Below are positions 37,471-46,436 of a stretch of 64,000 nucleotides of DNA, piece by piece. The stretch covers positions 1 through 64,000 of the forward strand of contig JAHBTJ010000031.1 of the NCBI GenBank assembly GCA_019638595.1, read 5' to 3'. The stretch is from Chitinophagaceae bacterium. GTDB taxonomy: Bacteria > Bacteroidota > Bacteroidia > Chitinophagales > Chitinophagaceae. The notes under the pieces are model-generated. The model did no database searches and was not told the DNA's origin. It saw only the letters and a program-made list of their open reading frames with translations. Position numbers and translations under genes: made by a program. Numbering within the stretch: the first letter of the stretch is position 1; each line of letters starts with the position of its first letter.

Positions 37471-38496
37471 ATGCATACCCCCATACGCACCACGGTTATC
37501 GGCAGTTATCCTTTTCCGGGCTGGCTGGAATTCGCTTCTCAGAATCTCGGGAAATTCGGCCCTGCCGATATAGAAGAAATGATCGAAGACGCGGTGATCG
37601 CCGCTATACACGACCAGGTTTCTGCGGGACTGGATGTAATAACCGATGGTGAACAAACCAGGCTTGATTTCAATCTTTCCTTTTACGGGTATATTAAAGG
37701 TATATCTCCCAACGAAAGCGAAACCAGGAAATTCGGTCCTCCCGCCCACGATCAGCGGGGCAAGCACAATATTACAGAAACACTCACCGCCCCTAACGGC
37801 CTGGGCGCTGTTAAAGAATACCAGCGCTTAAAAAGATTAGCCCCCGAAGGCCCTGTACTGAAAGCAAGCGTACCGGGACCGTATACACTAAGCGGCAGGC
37901 TGCTTCCTAATGCGCAGTACAAAGACAGGTTTGCCATTACCGAAGCCATACTTCCTTTTGTACAGCAAGAGCTGGAAGCGCTGGTGGCAGCAGGATGCCG
38001 GGAGATCACCGTAGACGAACCCTCTATGAGCTGTTACGCCTATAAAGAAAATACAAAGAAATTTGCTGAAATTTTCAACAGAACTGTAGAACCGGTTGCT
38101 GGCAAATGCTATCTCTCCACCCATTTATGCTTTGGAAACTTTAAGGGACGCCCGGTAGGCTACAGGAGTATACAACCCATGATCCCCGATTTTCTTGACC
38201 TGAAAGTGAATGAAGTGCATATTGAAATGGCTAACCGGGAATTCGCGGAAGTGGAGCTGCTTGAAGCCTTTGCCAAAAGAATGAATGTAGCAGTGGGTAT
38301 TATTGACGTAAAGAATTATTATATAGAAACGCCGGAAGATGTTGTTGCCCGGATAAAAAAATGCCTTGAGTATATACCGGCCGAGAAATTATCTGTTGCG
38401 CCCGACTGCGGACTTAGTCAGACCGCCCGCTGGGCTTCCCGTCAAAAGCTCATCAATATGGTGAAGGGGGCGAAAATAGCAAGGAAGCAAATATAG
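37471..38496 (+). CDS. Cobalamin-independent methionine synthase-like protein (MetE C-terminal half family)
   Basis: The 341-residue protein has a MetE C-terminal-like TIM barrel: TTVIGSYPFPGW, GLDVITDGEQTR, KASVPGPYTLSG, ITVDEPSMS, STHLCFGN (zinc His/Cys), HIEMANREF and VAPDCGLSQTARW (zinc Cys). It lacks the N-terminal half of full MetE, as in short homologues of bacteria and archaea whose methyl donor is often unknown. It starts 27 bases after the SIS gene. In a sugar-type gene set its purpose is unclear; it may transfer a methyl or one-carbon group from an unusual substrate. The family call is firm; the reaction is not. Confidence 0.85.
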   Translation: MHTPIRTTVIGSYPFPGWLEFASQNLGKFGPADIEEMIEDAVIAAIHDQVSAGLDVITDGEQTRLDFNLSFYGYIKGISPNESETRKFGPPAHDQRGKHNITETLTAPNGLGAVKEYQRLKRLAPEGPVLKASVPGPYTLSGRLLPNAQYKDRFAITEAILPFVQQELEALVAAGCREITVDEPSMSCYAYKENTKKFAEIFNRTVEPVAGKCYLSTHLCFGNFKGRPVGYRSIQPMIPDFLDLKVNEVHIEMANREFAEVELLEAFAKRMNVAVGIIDVKNYYIETPEDVVARIKKCLEYIPAEKLSVAPDCGLSQTARWASRQKLINMVKGAKIARKQI

Positions 38497-38563
38497 CGGT
38501 AAGGGGTAGGGTATAAGGCCTAAATGTCATATAAAGTCGTCAGTCAAATTTTAAAAGGAGTAT

Positions 38564-39415
38564 ATGTCATTAATTCCTGCTGTTGCGAAAAATGAGATAT
38601 TGCTTGAACAGGCACAATCGTTTGAAAACGACAACGATCACTTTCACATCTGGTGGCTGGGACAAAGTGGTTATTTGCTGCTATGGCAGGGAAAGAGGAT
38701 TTTGATAGATCCGTACCTCTCCGATTCACTCACCCGAAAATATGCTGACACAAAAAAACCGCATATACGCATGAGCGAAAAGGCAATGGAACCCGGATTG
38801 CTGAAAAACATTTCCATTGTTAGTTCCAGCCATAACCATACAGATCACCTGGATGCTGAAACATTGATACCTGTTATACGAAATAACCCCGGCATCCATT
38901 TTATTATTCCGGAGGCGAACAGGGCTTTTGTTGCCAATCGCGTTCAATGCGATGAAACTTTTCCTACCGGGCTCAACGAAGGAAACCAATTCAGCAAGGA
39001 AGGCTTTACGTTCCATGGGTTGGCAGCCGCGCACAATTCGCTCGACAAAAACGAAAAAGGAGAATGCCTGTATATGGGCTATATCATTCAATTTGGTAAA
39101 TGGACCATTTACCACAGCGGTGATACGCTCTGGTATGCTGGTTTGGAAAATACGCTCAAGGATTTTAAAATAGACCTGGCGTTGTTACCTGTTAACGGCA
39201 ATGATCCCGCCCGGGGTGTTGCCGGTAACCTTAATGCCAAAGAAGCCGCTGAACTGGCAAAAGCCGCCGGCATAAAGCACGTTATTCCCTGTCACTACGA
39301 TATGTTTACTTTTAATACCGCCAACCCGGCCAATTTTTCAAAAGAAGCGGAAGCTATCGGTCAACCTTACACTATATTGCCCATTGGCGGGCATTGGAGT
39401 TCCAGTGTTATTTGA
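38564..39415 (+). CDS. UlaG-like metallo-beta-lactamase-fold hydrolase
   Basis: The 283-residue protein has the MBL-fold motif SSHNHTDHLD and further ligands in TIYHSGDTLWY and IPCHYDMF. The opening FHIWWLGQSGYLLLWQGKRILIDPYLSD is typical of UlaG-type lactonases, which hydrolyse L-ascorbate-6-phosphate or similar sugar lactones. A good Shine-Dalgarno (AAAAGGAG) lies a few bases before the ATG. It is 67 bases after the MetE-like gene and ends the set. A sugar-phosphate lactonase fits the kinase/isomerase/dehydrogenase neighbours, but the substrate is inferred. Confidence 0.85.
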   Translation: MSLIPAVAKNEILLEQAQSFENDNDHFHIWWLGQSGYLLLWQGKRILIDPYLSDSLTRKYADTKKPHIRMSEKAMEPGLLKNISIVSSSHNHTDHLDAETLIPVIRNNPGIHFIIPEANRAFVANRVQCDETFPTGLNEGNQFSKEGFTFHGLAAAHNSLDKNEKGECLYMGYIIQFGKWTIYHSGDTLWYAGLENTLKDFKIDLALLPVNGNDPARGVAGNLNAKEAAELAKAAGIKHVIPCHYDMFTFNTANPANFSKEAEAIGQPYTILPIGGHWSSSVI

Positions 39416-39525
39416 AATTTGAGATTTGAGATTTGATGGCTGTTGCGGGTTGCGGGTTGCAAGTTTCAGGTTGCAAATTGAATATCAAATTTCGAATCTC
39501 AAATCAGAAATCTAAAATCTCCTGC
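39410..39525. repeat. Intergenic inverted repeat of TTTGA-rich units
   Basis: ATTTGAAATTTGAGATTTGA (39410-39429) is followed by TTGCGGGTTGCGGGTTGCAAG-type short direct repeats and then by TCAAATTTCGAATCTCAAATC, a rough reverse complement. The left arm contains the stop of the MBL gene; the right arm runs into the last codons of the convergent GNAT gene (its final ILDF is encoded within it). The same 20-mer recurs at 43521-43540. Confidence 0.7.
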
Positions 39526-39917
39526 TCACTATCTATATAAAAACAATGTTCGTGGCGTTTCATACCTATACGGGGATAATAATTTACCGCGGCAGGGGCA
39601 GATAACAGTATGAGCTTTGCCTGGGGTGCGGCAAGATATGTCTGGCGGATCAGTTCCTTCCCTATTCCGGATTTCTGGTACGCCTGGTCCACCGCCAGGT
39701 CTGACAAATAAGTACAAAACGCAAAATCGGTCAGAGCCCTGGATACTCCTACGATTTTTCCATTATCCCTTGCCGTTATAATGAGGTTCGCGTTTGCCAG
39801 CATTGCTTTAATACGTTCAGGTTCATTTGCAGGTCTTCTTTCCGCAAGCGTAGAGGAGCGTAATACTGCGGTAAAATCTTCGGCAGACAAATCGTTTTCC
39901 GGTTGATAAGTGATCAT
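39504..39917 (-). CDS. GNAT-family N-acetyltransferase
   Basis: The 137-residue protein is a plain GNAT domain: [43 protein letters not shown] (acetyl-CoA-binding motif, written [20 protein letters not shown] here) and [16 protein letters not shown]. It should transfer an acetyl group to a small molecule or a protein; the acceptor is unknown. It starts six bases after the stop of the upstream GNAT-like gene and is co-transcribed with it. The C-terminal ILDF lies inside an intergenic repeat, so its end may have been remodelled by that element. Confidence 0.85.
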   Translation of the reverse strand: MITYQPENDLSAEDFTAVLRSSTLAERRPANEPERIKAMLANANLIITARDNGKIVGVSRALTDFAFCTYLSDLAVDQAYQKSGIGKELIRQTYLAAPQAKLILLSAPAAVNYYPRIGMKRHEHCFYIDSEQEILDF

Positions 39918-39923
39918 AACCCT

Positions 39924-41045
39924 TTAAAAAATATAACGGTAAGTGATATGCTTTTTAGAGAAGGTAGCGCCGGTGGCTTCGTGCAATGCAAGCATTTTGG
40001 TATTAAAGTCGCCTACCCACGAAAGTTCCAGCTCTTTGTATTGATCCAGTGGCAATACGTATTCTTTCAGTTTTATGAACATGGCCGATTCAAGTCCGTG
40101 CTTTTGAAACTTGGCTTTGGTGCCCATAATGACCGCACGCATACGTTTATTTTTGCGCGTATATTTATTGTACAAAAACTTAAGCTTGCCCAAAAGGTGG
40201 AGCTTACCATGCAGGTTATAAATATACTCGTTCGTATCGGGTACGATCACGATCATCGAGGCCGGTTCGCCATTTACATATGCAAACCAGATCAGCTTCT
40301 CGTCCATAATGATCTTCATCTTTTCAAAAGCCTCCCGAACAGTTACAGATGTCATTGGAACGAAATTTTCAAAATCCTTCCAGGCATCATTGTATATTTC
40401 AATAAAATCATTCGAAAATTTGTCGAACCGGCTTTTCTGCAGGTAATGAAACTCGTAGCCATTCTTTTTCACAACCCATTCGGCTATTTTGGTAAACCGC
40501 TCAGGAAACGGCTTATACACATCAATGCGATTGGATAGCTGCTCATACAGCGCTGTAAAACCGTATCGTTCAAAAAGCCTTTTATAATACGGGGGGTGAT
40601 AATTCATCCCGTAATATGGAGTTGTAAAACCCTCTACCAGTAAGCCCCACCACATATCGTTTTCTCCAAAATTAACCGGGCCATCCATTGCTTTCATACC
40701 ATTGTCAGCCAGCCAGTTTTTAGCAGTGTCAAACAACAGGTCGGCCGCTGCCTGCTTATCAACACATTCAAAAAAGCCACAGCCGCCTGTAGGCTGGTCA
40801 TATATATAAGCTTTCTTCTCATTTATAAAAGCCGCTATCCGCCCGATCGCTTTTTTCTGGTCATCCAGCAATATCCACCGGATACATTTACCGTGTTGGT
40901 GATAATGATTTTTAGCAATGTCAAAAACAAATTCAATATCCTTATCCAGCGGGCATATCCAGTTAGGGTCGTTCTTATATATTTTTTTGGGCAGATCCAG
41001 GAATAATCTCCTGGTAACCGCATTATTTACTTCTGTTATCTCCAT
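39924..41045 (-). CDS. GNAT-like acyltransferase of unknown substrate
   Basis: The 373-residue protein belongs to a widespread family with an N-terminal region that begins LPKKIYKNDPNWICPLDKD, followed by GRIAAFINEKKA (an acetyl-CoA-fold strand), WLADNGMKAMDGPVNFGENDMWWG, NYHPPYYKRLFERYGF and a C-terminal segment with WVGDFNTKMLALHEATGATF. It is a YghO-like, GNAT-fold protein. The role is not known. It is transcribed away from argS, and a small GNAT gene follows six bases after it. Confidence 0.75.
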   Translation of the reverse strand: MEITEVNNAVTRRLFLDLPKKIYKNDPNWICPLDKDIEFVFDIAKNHYHQHGKCIRWILLDDQKKAIGRIAAFINEKKAYIYDQPTGGCGFFECVDKQAAADLLFDTAKNWLADNGMKAMDGPVNFGENDMWWGLLVEGFTTPYYGMNYHPPYYKRLFERYGFTALYEQLSNRIDVYKPFPERFTKIAEWVVKKNGYEFHYLQKSRFDKFSNDFIEIYNDAWKDFENFVPMTSVTVREAFEKMKIIMDEKLIWFAYVNGEPASMIVIVPDTNEYIYNLHGKLHLLGKLKFLYNKYTRKNKRMRAVIMGTKAKFQKHGLESAMFIKLKEYVLPLDQYKELELSWVGDFNTKMLALHEATGATFSKKHITYRYIF

Positions 41046-41115
41046 TGTATTGTATACTCTTAGCGATCGCGTTTAAATACAAAATAACAAAAAAAAAGAT
41101 TGAAGCCTCATTCCT

Positions 41116-41123
41116 TATTTTTG
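41116..41123 (+). promoter_or_regulatory. Likely -7 element of the argS promoter
   Basis: TATTTTTG matches TAnnTTTG and lies 20 bases before the argS ATG. A good -33 partner is not visible, so only the -7 box is annotated. Confidence 0.5.
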
Positions 41124-41142
41124 CAGTCCTTTAAAATTGAAT

Positions 41143-42924
41143 ATGTCTGTTATTTCCACCATAGAAAAAGCCGTAACCGGGGCATTGAGTGCACTTTACC
41201 GGCAGGAGTTCTCCGGCAAAGATTTCCAGATCAATCAAACAAAGCCGGAGTTTGAAGGCGACTATACCATTGTGCTGTTTAGCCTGCTGAAACCGTTGAA
41301 ACAATCGCCGGACGCGCTGGGCAAAACACTGGGCGATCACCTGCTGAAAACATATCCTGAACTTTTTGCTTCTTACAATGTTATTAAAGGTTTTTTAAAC
41401 CTGGTGATCGCCGACGTTTACTGGACCGGTTTCTTACATACCCGGTATACCAATAAATCATTCGGCAAAAAAGCGCCCAATGGTAAAAAGGTGGTGGTTG
41501 AATACGCTTCTCCCAATACCAACAAGCCCCTGCATCTCGGTCATTTGCGCAATATTTTTTTAGGCTGGAGCATATCCGAAATTTTAAAGGCCGAAGGATA
41601 CGACATTGTAAAAACCTGCATTGCCAACGACAGGGGCATTCATATCTGCAAGAGCATGGTAGCCTGGCAACTGTTTGCCAATGGCGCCACACCCGAAAGC
41701 ACGGGGATTAAAGGCGATCATTTTGTAGGCGATTATTATGTGATGTTTGGAAATGAGCACAAAAGGCAGGTAAATGAGCTGATAGCGTCGGGCATGAGTA
41801 AAGAAGAAGCGGAGAAAAACACTCCCATCATGCTGGCCGCGCAACAAATGCTGGTAGATTGGGAAGCTGGTAAACCGGATGTTATAGCGCTTTGGAAAAC
41901 CATGAACAGTTGGGTATATGCCGGTTTTGATGTTACCTACAAAAGAATAGGCGCCGACTTTGACAAAATGTATTACGAAAGCAATACCTACCTGCCGGGA
42001 AAACAACTGGTAGAAGAAGGATTGAAAAAGGGCGTGTTTTACCAGAAAGAAGACGGCAGCGTTTGGGTGGATCTTACCAGCGAGGGGCTGGATGAAAAAA
42101 TTGTAAGACGCAAGGATGGCACCGCGGTTTATATTACCCAGGATATAGGGCTGGCAGTAGAAAAATACAAGGAGTTTACATACGACAGCAGCATATATGT
42201 AGTGGGCGATGAGCAGAATTATCATTTTAAAGTATTGAAGCTGATATGCGAAAAGCTGGGGCTGCCCTCATCAGAAGGAATTTATCATTTAAGCTATGGT
42301 ATGGTAGAATTGCCTACCGGCAGGATGAAAACCCGCGAGGGTACCGTAGTGGATGCAGACGACATTATGGACGAAATGGTAGCCGTAGCCAAACAAAAAA
42401 CGGAAGAGCTGGGTAAGGTAAATGATTTCGCGCCCGAAGAATTGGAACAACTATATGATACCATAGGTTTAGGGGCGCTCAGGTTTTTTATTTTAAGGGT
42501 TGATCCTAAAAAACGGATGATCTTCAACCCCGAGGAAAGCATAGACTTTCATGGCTTTACCGCTTCCTTTGTGCAGTTTTCGCATGCAAGGGCAAAAGCC
42601 ATTTTAAGGAACGAAGCCGTTAATGATGCTTATACATTCCAGGCGAATGAAAGCTTGTTAAAGCTTGAAAAAGAGCTGATCATCCAGCTTGAGCAGTATC
42701 CGGCTATTATTCGGCAGGCGGCGGTTGAGCACAACCCCTCTGCTATTGTAAATTACTGCTACGATCTTGCCAAAATTTTCAACTCTTTTGTAACAGAACA
42801 CCGGGTTTTAAAAGCAGAAACGGAAGATAAAAAGCAATTAAGGTTGCGGCTTTGCCAGATGACCTCAAACGTCATTGCATCCGGCATGCAACTGGTGGGA
42901 GTGGCTGTTCCGGAACGGATGTAG
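41143..42924 (+). CDS. argS: Arginyl-tRNA synthetase
   Basis: The 593-residue protein has the class I synthetase HIGH-like motif LHLGHLRN after VVVEYASPNTNKP, a KMSKS-like GRMKTREGTVV, and the DALR anticodon-binding C-terminus (YPAIIRQAAVEHNPSAIVNYCYDLAKIFNSF). It charges tRNA-Arg. The ATG at 41143 gives MSVISTIEKAVTG and follows a -7 promoter box at 41116; an upstream TTG at 41137 is not needed. The gene stands alone on the plus strand. Confidence 0.97.
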   Translation: MSVISTIEKAVTGALSALYRQEFSGKDFQINQTKPEFEGDYTIVLFSLLKPLKQSPDALGKTLGDHLLKTYPELFASYNVIKGFLNLVIADVYWTGFLHTRYTNKSFGKKAPNGKKVVVEYASPNTNKPLHLGHLRNIFLGWSISEILKAEGYDIVKTCIANDRGIHICKSMVAWQLFANGATPESTGIKGDHFVGDYYVMFGNEHKRQVNELIASGMSKEEAEKNTPIMLAAQQMLVDWEAGKPDVIALWKTMNSWVYAGFDVTYKRIGADFDKMYYESNTYLPGKQLVEEGLKKGVFYQKEDGSVWVDLTSEGLDEKIVRRKDGTAVYITQDIGLAVEKYKEFTYDSSIYVVGDEQNYHFKVLKLICEKLGLPSSEGIYHLSYGMVELPTGRMKTREGTVVDADDIMDEMVAVAKQKTEELGKVNDFAPEELEQLYDTIGLGALRFFILRVDPKKRMIFNPEESIDFHGFTASFVQFSHARAKAILRNEAVNDAYTFQANESLLKLEKELIIQLEQYPAIIRQAAVEHNPSAIVNYCYDLAKIFNSFVTEHRVLKAETEDKKQLRLRLCQMTSNVIASGMQLVGVAVPERM

Positions 42925-42990
42925 TGGGCTTTGAGCGGTGGGCTATGGGTGATGAGCTATGAGCTATCAGCTAATCTCAAATTTGCCGAC
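42925..42990. repeat. AGCTAT-rich short repeats after argS
   Basis: GATGAGCTATGAGCTATCAGCT and nearby GTGGGCT copies lie between the argS stop and the end of the convergent purE gene. A related inverted copy (ATAGCTCATGGCTGAAAGCT) sits near 43613-43634, on the other side of purE. Confidence 0.55.
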
Positions 42991-42996
42991 AGCTCA

Positions 42997-43515
42997 TTAC
43001 TCCTTATCAAAGCTATTGCTCCAGCCCTGCTTTTTAAGGTTGCCTGCTTTTTTCAATACTTCTTCTTCCAGCGATTTTTTATAGGCGGTTACTTTTTCAC
43101 CAATAGCCGGATCAAAAGCTCCTACAATAGATGCAGCCAGTATGCCCGCATTTTTGGAAGCGTTCAGTGCAACAGTAGCTACGGGTATGCCGTTGGGCAT
43201 CTGTAAAATAGAAAGTACAGAGTCCCAACCGTCAATAGAATTAGATGATTTTACCGGTACGCCTATTACGGGTAATGAAGTAAGCGAAGCAACCATGCCC
43301 GGCAAATGCGCCGCTCCTCCCGCGCCGGCAATAATTACTTTTAACCCTCTTTTCCGCGCTTCCGATGCATATGCTACCATGCGCAGCGGCGTGCGATGAG
43401 CAGATACAACCGTAAGCTCAAAAGGAATGTCGAACGTTTTCAATATGTCGGCAGCAGCCTGCATTATATCCAGATCACTATCACTGCCCATAATAATACC
43501 AACAACCGGGTTCAT
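42997..43515 (-). CDS. purE: N5-carboxyaminoimidazole ribonucleotide mutase
   Basis: The 172-residue protein is Pur[44 protein letters not shown] and LPVIGVPV. It isomerises N5-CAIR to CAIR in purine synthesis, after the PurK step. purK lies upstream on the same strand, separated by 148 bases that carry repeats, so the pair is probably still one transcription unit or has been split by the repeat. Confidence 0.97.
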   Translation of the reverse strand: MNPVVGIIMGSDSDLDIMQAAADILKTFDIPFELTVVSAHRTPLRMVAYASEARKRGLKVIIAGAGGAAHLPGMVASLTSLPVIGVPVKSSNSIDGWDSVLSILQMPNGIPVATVALNASKNAGILAASIVGAFDPAIGEKVTAYKKSLEEEVLKKAGNLKKQGWSNSFDKE

Positions 43516-43519
43516 GTGC

Positions 43520-43663
43520 TATTTGAAATTTGAGATTTGAAATTTGAGATTCGTTAGAGGTTTATTGTTTGTAGTTTCCCGTCTCAACTATAAACAAAAC
43601 ACTATAAATCATAGCTCATGGCTGAAAGCTGAAACCTCACTTGCATCCTGCGACCCGCAACTA
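43520..43663. repeat. Repeat-bearing purE-purK spacer
   Basis: ATTTGAAATTTGAGATTTGA (43521-43540), identical to the copy at 39410-39429, is followed by another AAATTTGAGATT unit and then by ATAGCTCATGGCTGAAAGCT-type sequence near 43613-43634. The region has no reading frame worth calling. Confidence 0.7.
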
Positions 43664-44794
43664 TCATCCCTTATCACTTACCACTTTCAACAAACTCTTT
43701 ATCCTGTTCTTTTTATAGATCAGATCCTTCTTGTCTTCGTTAATGATCGTAACATGCCCCATCTTTCTGCCGGGTTTGGTGTGCCGTTTACCATAAATAT
43801 GCACAAAAACATTATCCAGCCGCAATACCTCATCCAGCCCTTCGTATACCGCTTCTCCGCTGTGCTTGTCTTCCCCTAACAGGTTTACAATAGCGCCGGG
43901 CAAAATAGGCGCTGTATTACCTAGAGGATAATTAAGTATAATACGCCATAACATATCGAACTGGGAACTGTAATTTGCCTCTATGGTATGATGCCCGCTG
44001 TTATGCACTCTTGGCGCCGTTTCATTTACATACACTTCTCCTTCCTTGTCAATAAAAAGCTCTACCGCAAAAATACCGGGGCTTTTTAACGCTTTCACAA
44101 CCTTCAAAGCAATGGCTTCTACTTTCCATAATATCGTTTCAGTTAAATCGGCAGGACTGATCTGGTAGTCCAGTAAGTTCAGTACGGGATCAAATACCAT
44201 ATCTACCGGCGGATACAAAGCTGTTTGCCCTGCTTCATTTACTGCTACGATCTGCGCAATCTCCTTGTTAAGGCTGATCTTCTTTTCAAGCACCCCCGGC
44301 TCATCAAATCCCTTGTCAAGGTCATCTTTAGTATTAAGTACCTGCACGCCTCTTCCATCATAGCCGCCTGTTGCAAGCTTATGCACTGCAGGTAAAAAAC
44401 CCGCCTGTGTCAACAATTCTGCTTTTGTTTGTGTAATCACAAAAGGCGCCGTGCGTATATCATGCAATGCATAAAATTCCTTTTGCTTTATTTTGTTTTT
44501 AATAATACGCAATGCGGCAGGTCGCGGATATATTTTTACCCCTTCCTGTTCCAGCTTTTCAAGCGCGTCTTCATTTACCGATTCAATCTCTATGGTGAGC
44601 GCGTTCAGTTCCTTTCCGAAATTGTATACATCCTCAAAGTTGCGGATGTCTCCCTTCACAAAATGATGACATAAATGAGCCGCCGGGCATTCGGGATCAT
44701 TTTCAAGAACGAACGTTTCTACGGGATAATTAGCGGCAGCCTGCAGCAGCATGCGTCCTAATTGTCCTCCTCCTAATATACCTGCTTTCAACAT
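43664..44794 (-). CDS. purK: N5-carboxyaminoimidazole ribonucleotide synthase
   Basis: The 376-residue ATP-grasp protein is PurK: GILGGGQLGRMLLQAA, EIESVNEDALEKLE, LATGGYDGRGVQVL, ELFIDKEGEVYVNETAPRVHNSGH and SQFDMLWRIILNYPLG. It carboxylates AIR with bicarbonate and ATP and feeds PurE. It is transcribed divergently from the transpeptidase gene at 45175, across a 380-base AT-rich region. Confidence 0.97.
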   Translation of the reverse strand: MLKAGILGGGQLGRMLLQAAANYPVETFVLENDPECPAAHLCHHFVKGDIRNFEDVYNFGKELNALTIEIESVNEDALEKLEQEGVKIYPRPAALRIIKNKIKQKEFYALHDIRTAPFVITQTKAELLTQAGFLPAVHKLATGGYDGRGVQVLNTKDDLDKGFDEPGVLEKKISLNKEIAQIVAVNEAGQTALYPPVDMVFDPVLNLLDYQISPADLTETILWKVEAIALKVVKALKSPGIFAVELFIDKEGEVYVNETAPRVHNSGHHTIEANYSSQFDMLWRIILNYPLGNTAPILPGAIVNLLGEDKHSGEAVYEGLDEVLRLDNVFVHIYGKRHTKPGRKMGHVTIINEDKKDLIYKKNRIKSLLKVVSDKG

Positions 44795-45174
44795 ATAATC
44801 TTATATCAAATACGGCGTGAAGATAATAAACGGATTGATACAGAACTTAACAGAATAACAGGGAAAGCTCAAATTACATGAACAATACTCCGTTGATCCG
44901 TAACTCTTTTTCGACCAAATAACACACTTCGCAAAATAGTATGCGGGCTTTAACGTTTACAGAACAAATTATTTTTTAACGCTGCCTGTACTTGTTTGTA
45001 TAATTTTAATTTGCACTTAAATGTTATATGCAAGCTAAAAATAACATGTAATATTGGTATTTTGAATAATTTTACCTGAATATGCATGATATTTGTACGG
45101 TTAGAAACACCGTTGATAAAAGCTTTATCATAAGATAATTAAGATATCTTTTATAAGCACAATCAATATTATTG
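44795..45174. other. 380-base AT-rich region between divergent genes
   Basis: It separates purK from the divergent transpeptidase/TonB gene and must hold promoters for both. I see several weak TTTG/TAnnTTTG-like pairs (for example TTTG near 45060 with TATTTG near 45090) but none convincing. There is no reading frame, RNA gene or clear terminator. Confidence 0.5.
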
Positions 45175-46341
45175 ATGAAGACGTTTAAATCCATCCTTGT
45201 AATTCTTTTTCTGCTTACTCAAACTTTTGTGCTGACAGCGCAAAGCTCCTTCGTTGACTATCAAAAATCTTTTGGTAAAGTTGCGGATGTATTCCGCCGT
45301 AAGGAAGATACCCTTCGCCGCCAGTTTGAAACCAAAGGCCTGCAGTGGCCGGCAAAATATGTATATATCCGTTCGTTTAAGCTGGATAGCCAGTTGGAAG
45401 TATGGGTAAAAAATAATAAGAAAGACGAGTTCAGGCTTTTTAAAACTTTTAAGATATGCGCGATGGCAGGCTCCCTGGGCCCTAAAAGGATGCAGGGCGA
45501 CTACCAGGTGCCGGAAGGCTTTTACTATATAACCGAATTCAAGCCCAACAGCGCTTACCATTTATCGTTAGGATTGAACTATCCCAATGCTTCCGACAAG
45601 ATGCTCAGCGATTCGTTGTACCCGGGTGGAGATATATTTATACATGGCTCCTGCGTAACCGAAGGATGTATACCTATTACCAACGACCAGATCGAAGACC
45701 TGTATGTTATTACCAGCTACGCACGGGCCAACGGGCAGGAATTTATTCCCGTTCATATTTTTCCTGTTCAGTTTAACAACTCCCGGAGCGTTAGCTACCT
45801 TGATCGTTTTTTACAAACTTATCAATCGTATAAGCCGCTGGTTGCCAGCCTCAGATCGGCCTACGATTATTTCGATAAAAACAAGCAGGTGCCGGTGGTA
45901 GTGCTGAACCCGCGGGGACAATATATATTAGAAGAACAACCTAAAGTGATAGAGCAGGTGGCGGTTGCCAAACCCCGTACGCTCACCAACCGCGAAAAAG
46001 TTGTTCCTATTCCTGAAAATGAGCTGGCAAAATTTGTGAATAACCAGCCGGTATATCCCGGCGGATCTAAAGCCTTTCAAACATTTTTGGACGAAACCAG
46101 CAAAGAACTGGCCCCTTTACTCGACGAAGGGAAAAAAGCGGCTTATGTGGTGATAGATTATATTATTGATAAAGATGGCAAACCTGTGTATGCAAAAGTA
46201 GTAAAAGGAGGTAACGACGATATGAATGAGGAGCTGGAAAAGAGATTTGAAAGCATGCCGCAATGGAAACCCGCACTCCGACAGGAAATGCCTGTAGCCA
46301 TACGCCTGAAACAAACCGTAGTGGTAGAAGCGCTGCAATAG
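45175..46341 (+). CDS. L,D-transpeptidase domain fused to a TonB C-terminal domain
   Basis: After a signal peptide (MKTFKSILVILFLLTQTFVLTAQ) comes a YkuD-type catalytic domain with GDIFIHGSCVTEGCIPITND, where the catalytic Cys lies in TEGC (about residue 165). The C-terminal 100 residues match the TonB C-terminal domain: QPVYPGGSKAFQTFLDET, VVIDYIIDKDGKPVYAKVV, RFESMPQWKPA and PVAIRLKQTVV. There is no transmembrane anchor beyond the signal peptide, so the TonB part would not be energised by ExbBD in the usual way. The protein probably modifies or anchors peptidoglycan and uses the TonB domain for protein binding. The ATG at 45175 follows a TTG that could be read in frame; the ATG is preferred. 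Confidence 0.88.
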   Translation: MKTFKSILVILFLLTQTFVLTAQSSFVDYQKSFGKVADVFRRKEDTLRRQFETKGLQWPAKYVYIRSFKLDSQLEVWVKNNKKDEFRLFKTFKICAMAGSLGPKRMQGDYQVPEGFYYITEFKPNSAYHLSLGLNYPNASDKMLSDSLYPGGDIFIHGSCVTEGCIPITNDQIEDLYVITSYARANGQEFIPVHIFPVQFNNSRSVSYLDRFLQTYQSYKPLVASLRSAYDYFDKNKQVPVVVLNPRGQYILEEQPKVIEQVAVAKPRTLTNREKVVPIPENELAKFVNNQPVYPGGSKAFQTFLDETSKELAPLLDEGKKAAYVVIDYIIDKDGKPVYAKVVKGGNDDMNEELEKRFESMPQWKPALRQEMPVAIRLKQTVVVEALQ

Positions 46342-46436
46342 AATAATAGAAGAGCGGCAGGAAGATCATGATTGTATATTAAGCCCGCCATACAGCATGA
46401 ACCTGCAACACCTGCCCGATCCTGAATTTTAAACCA

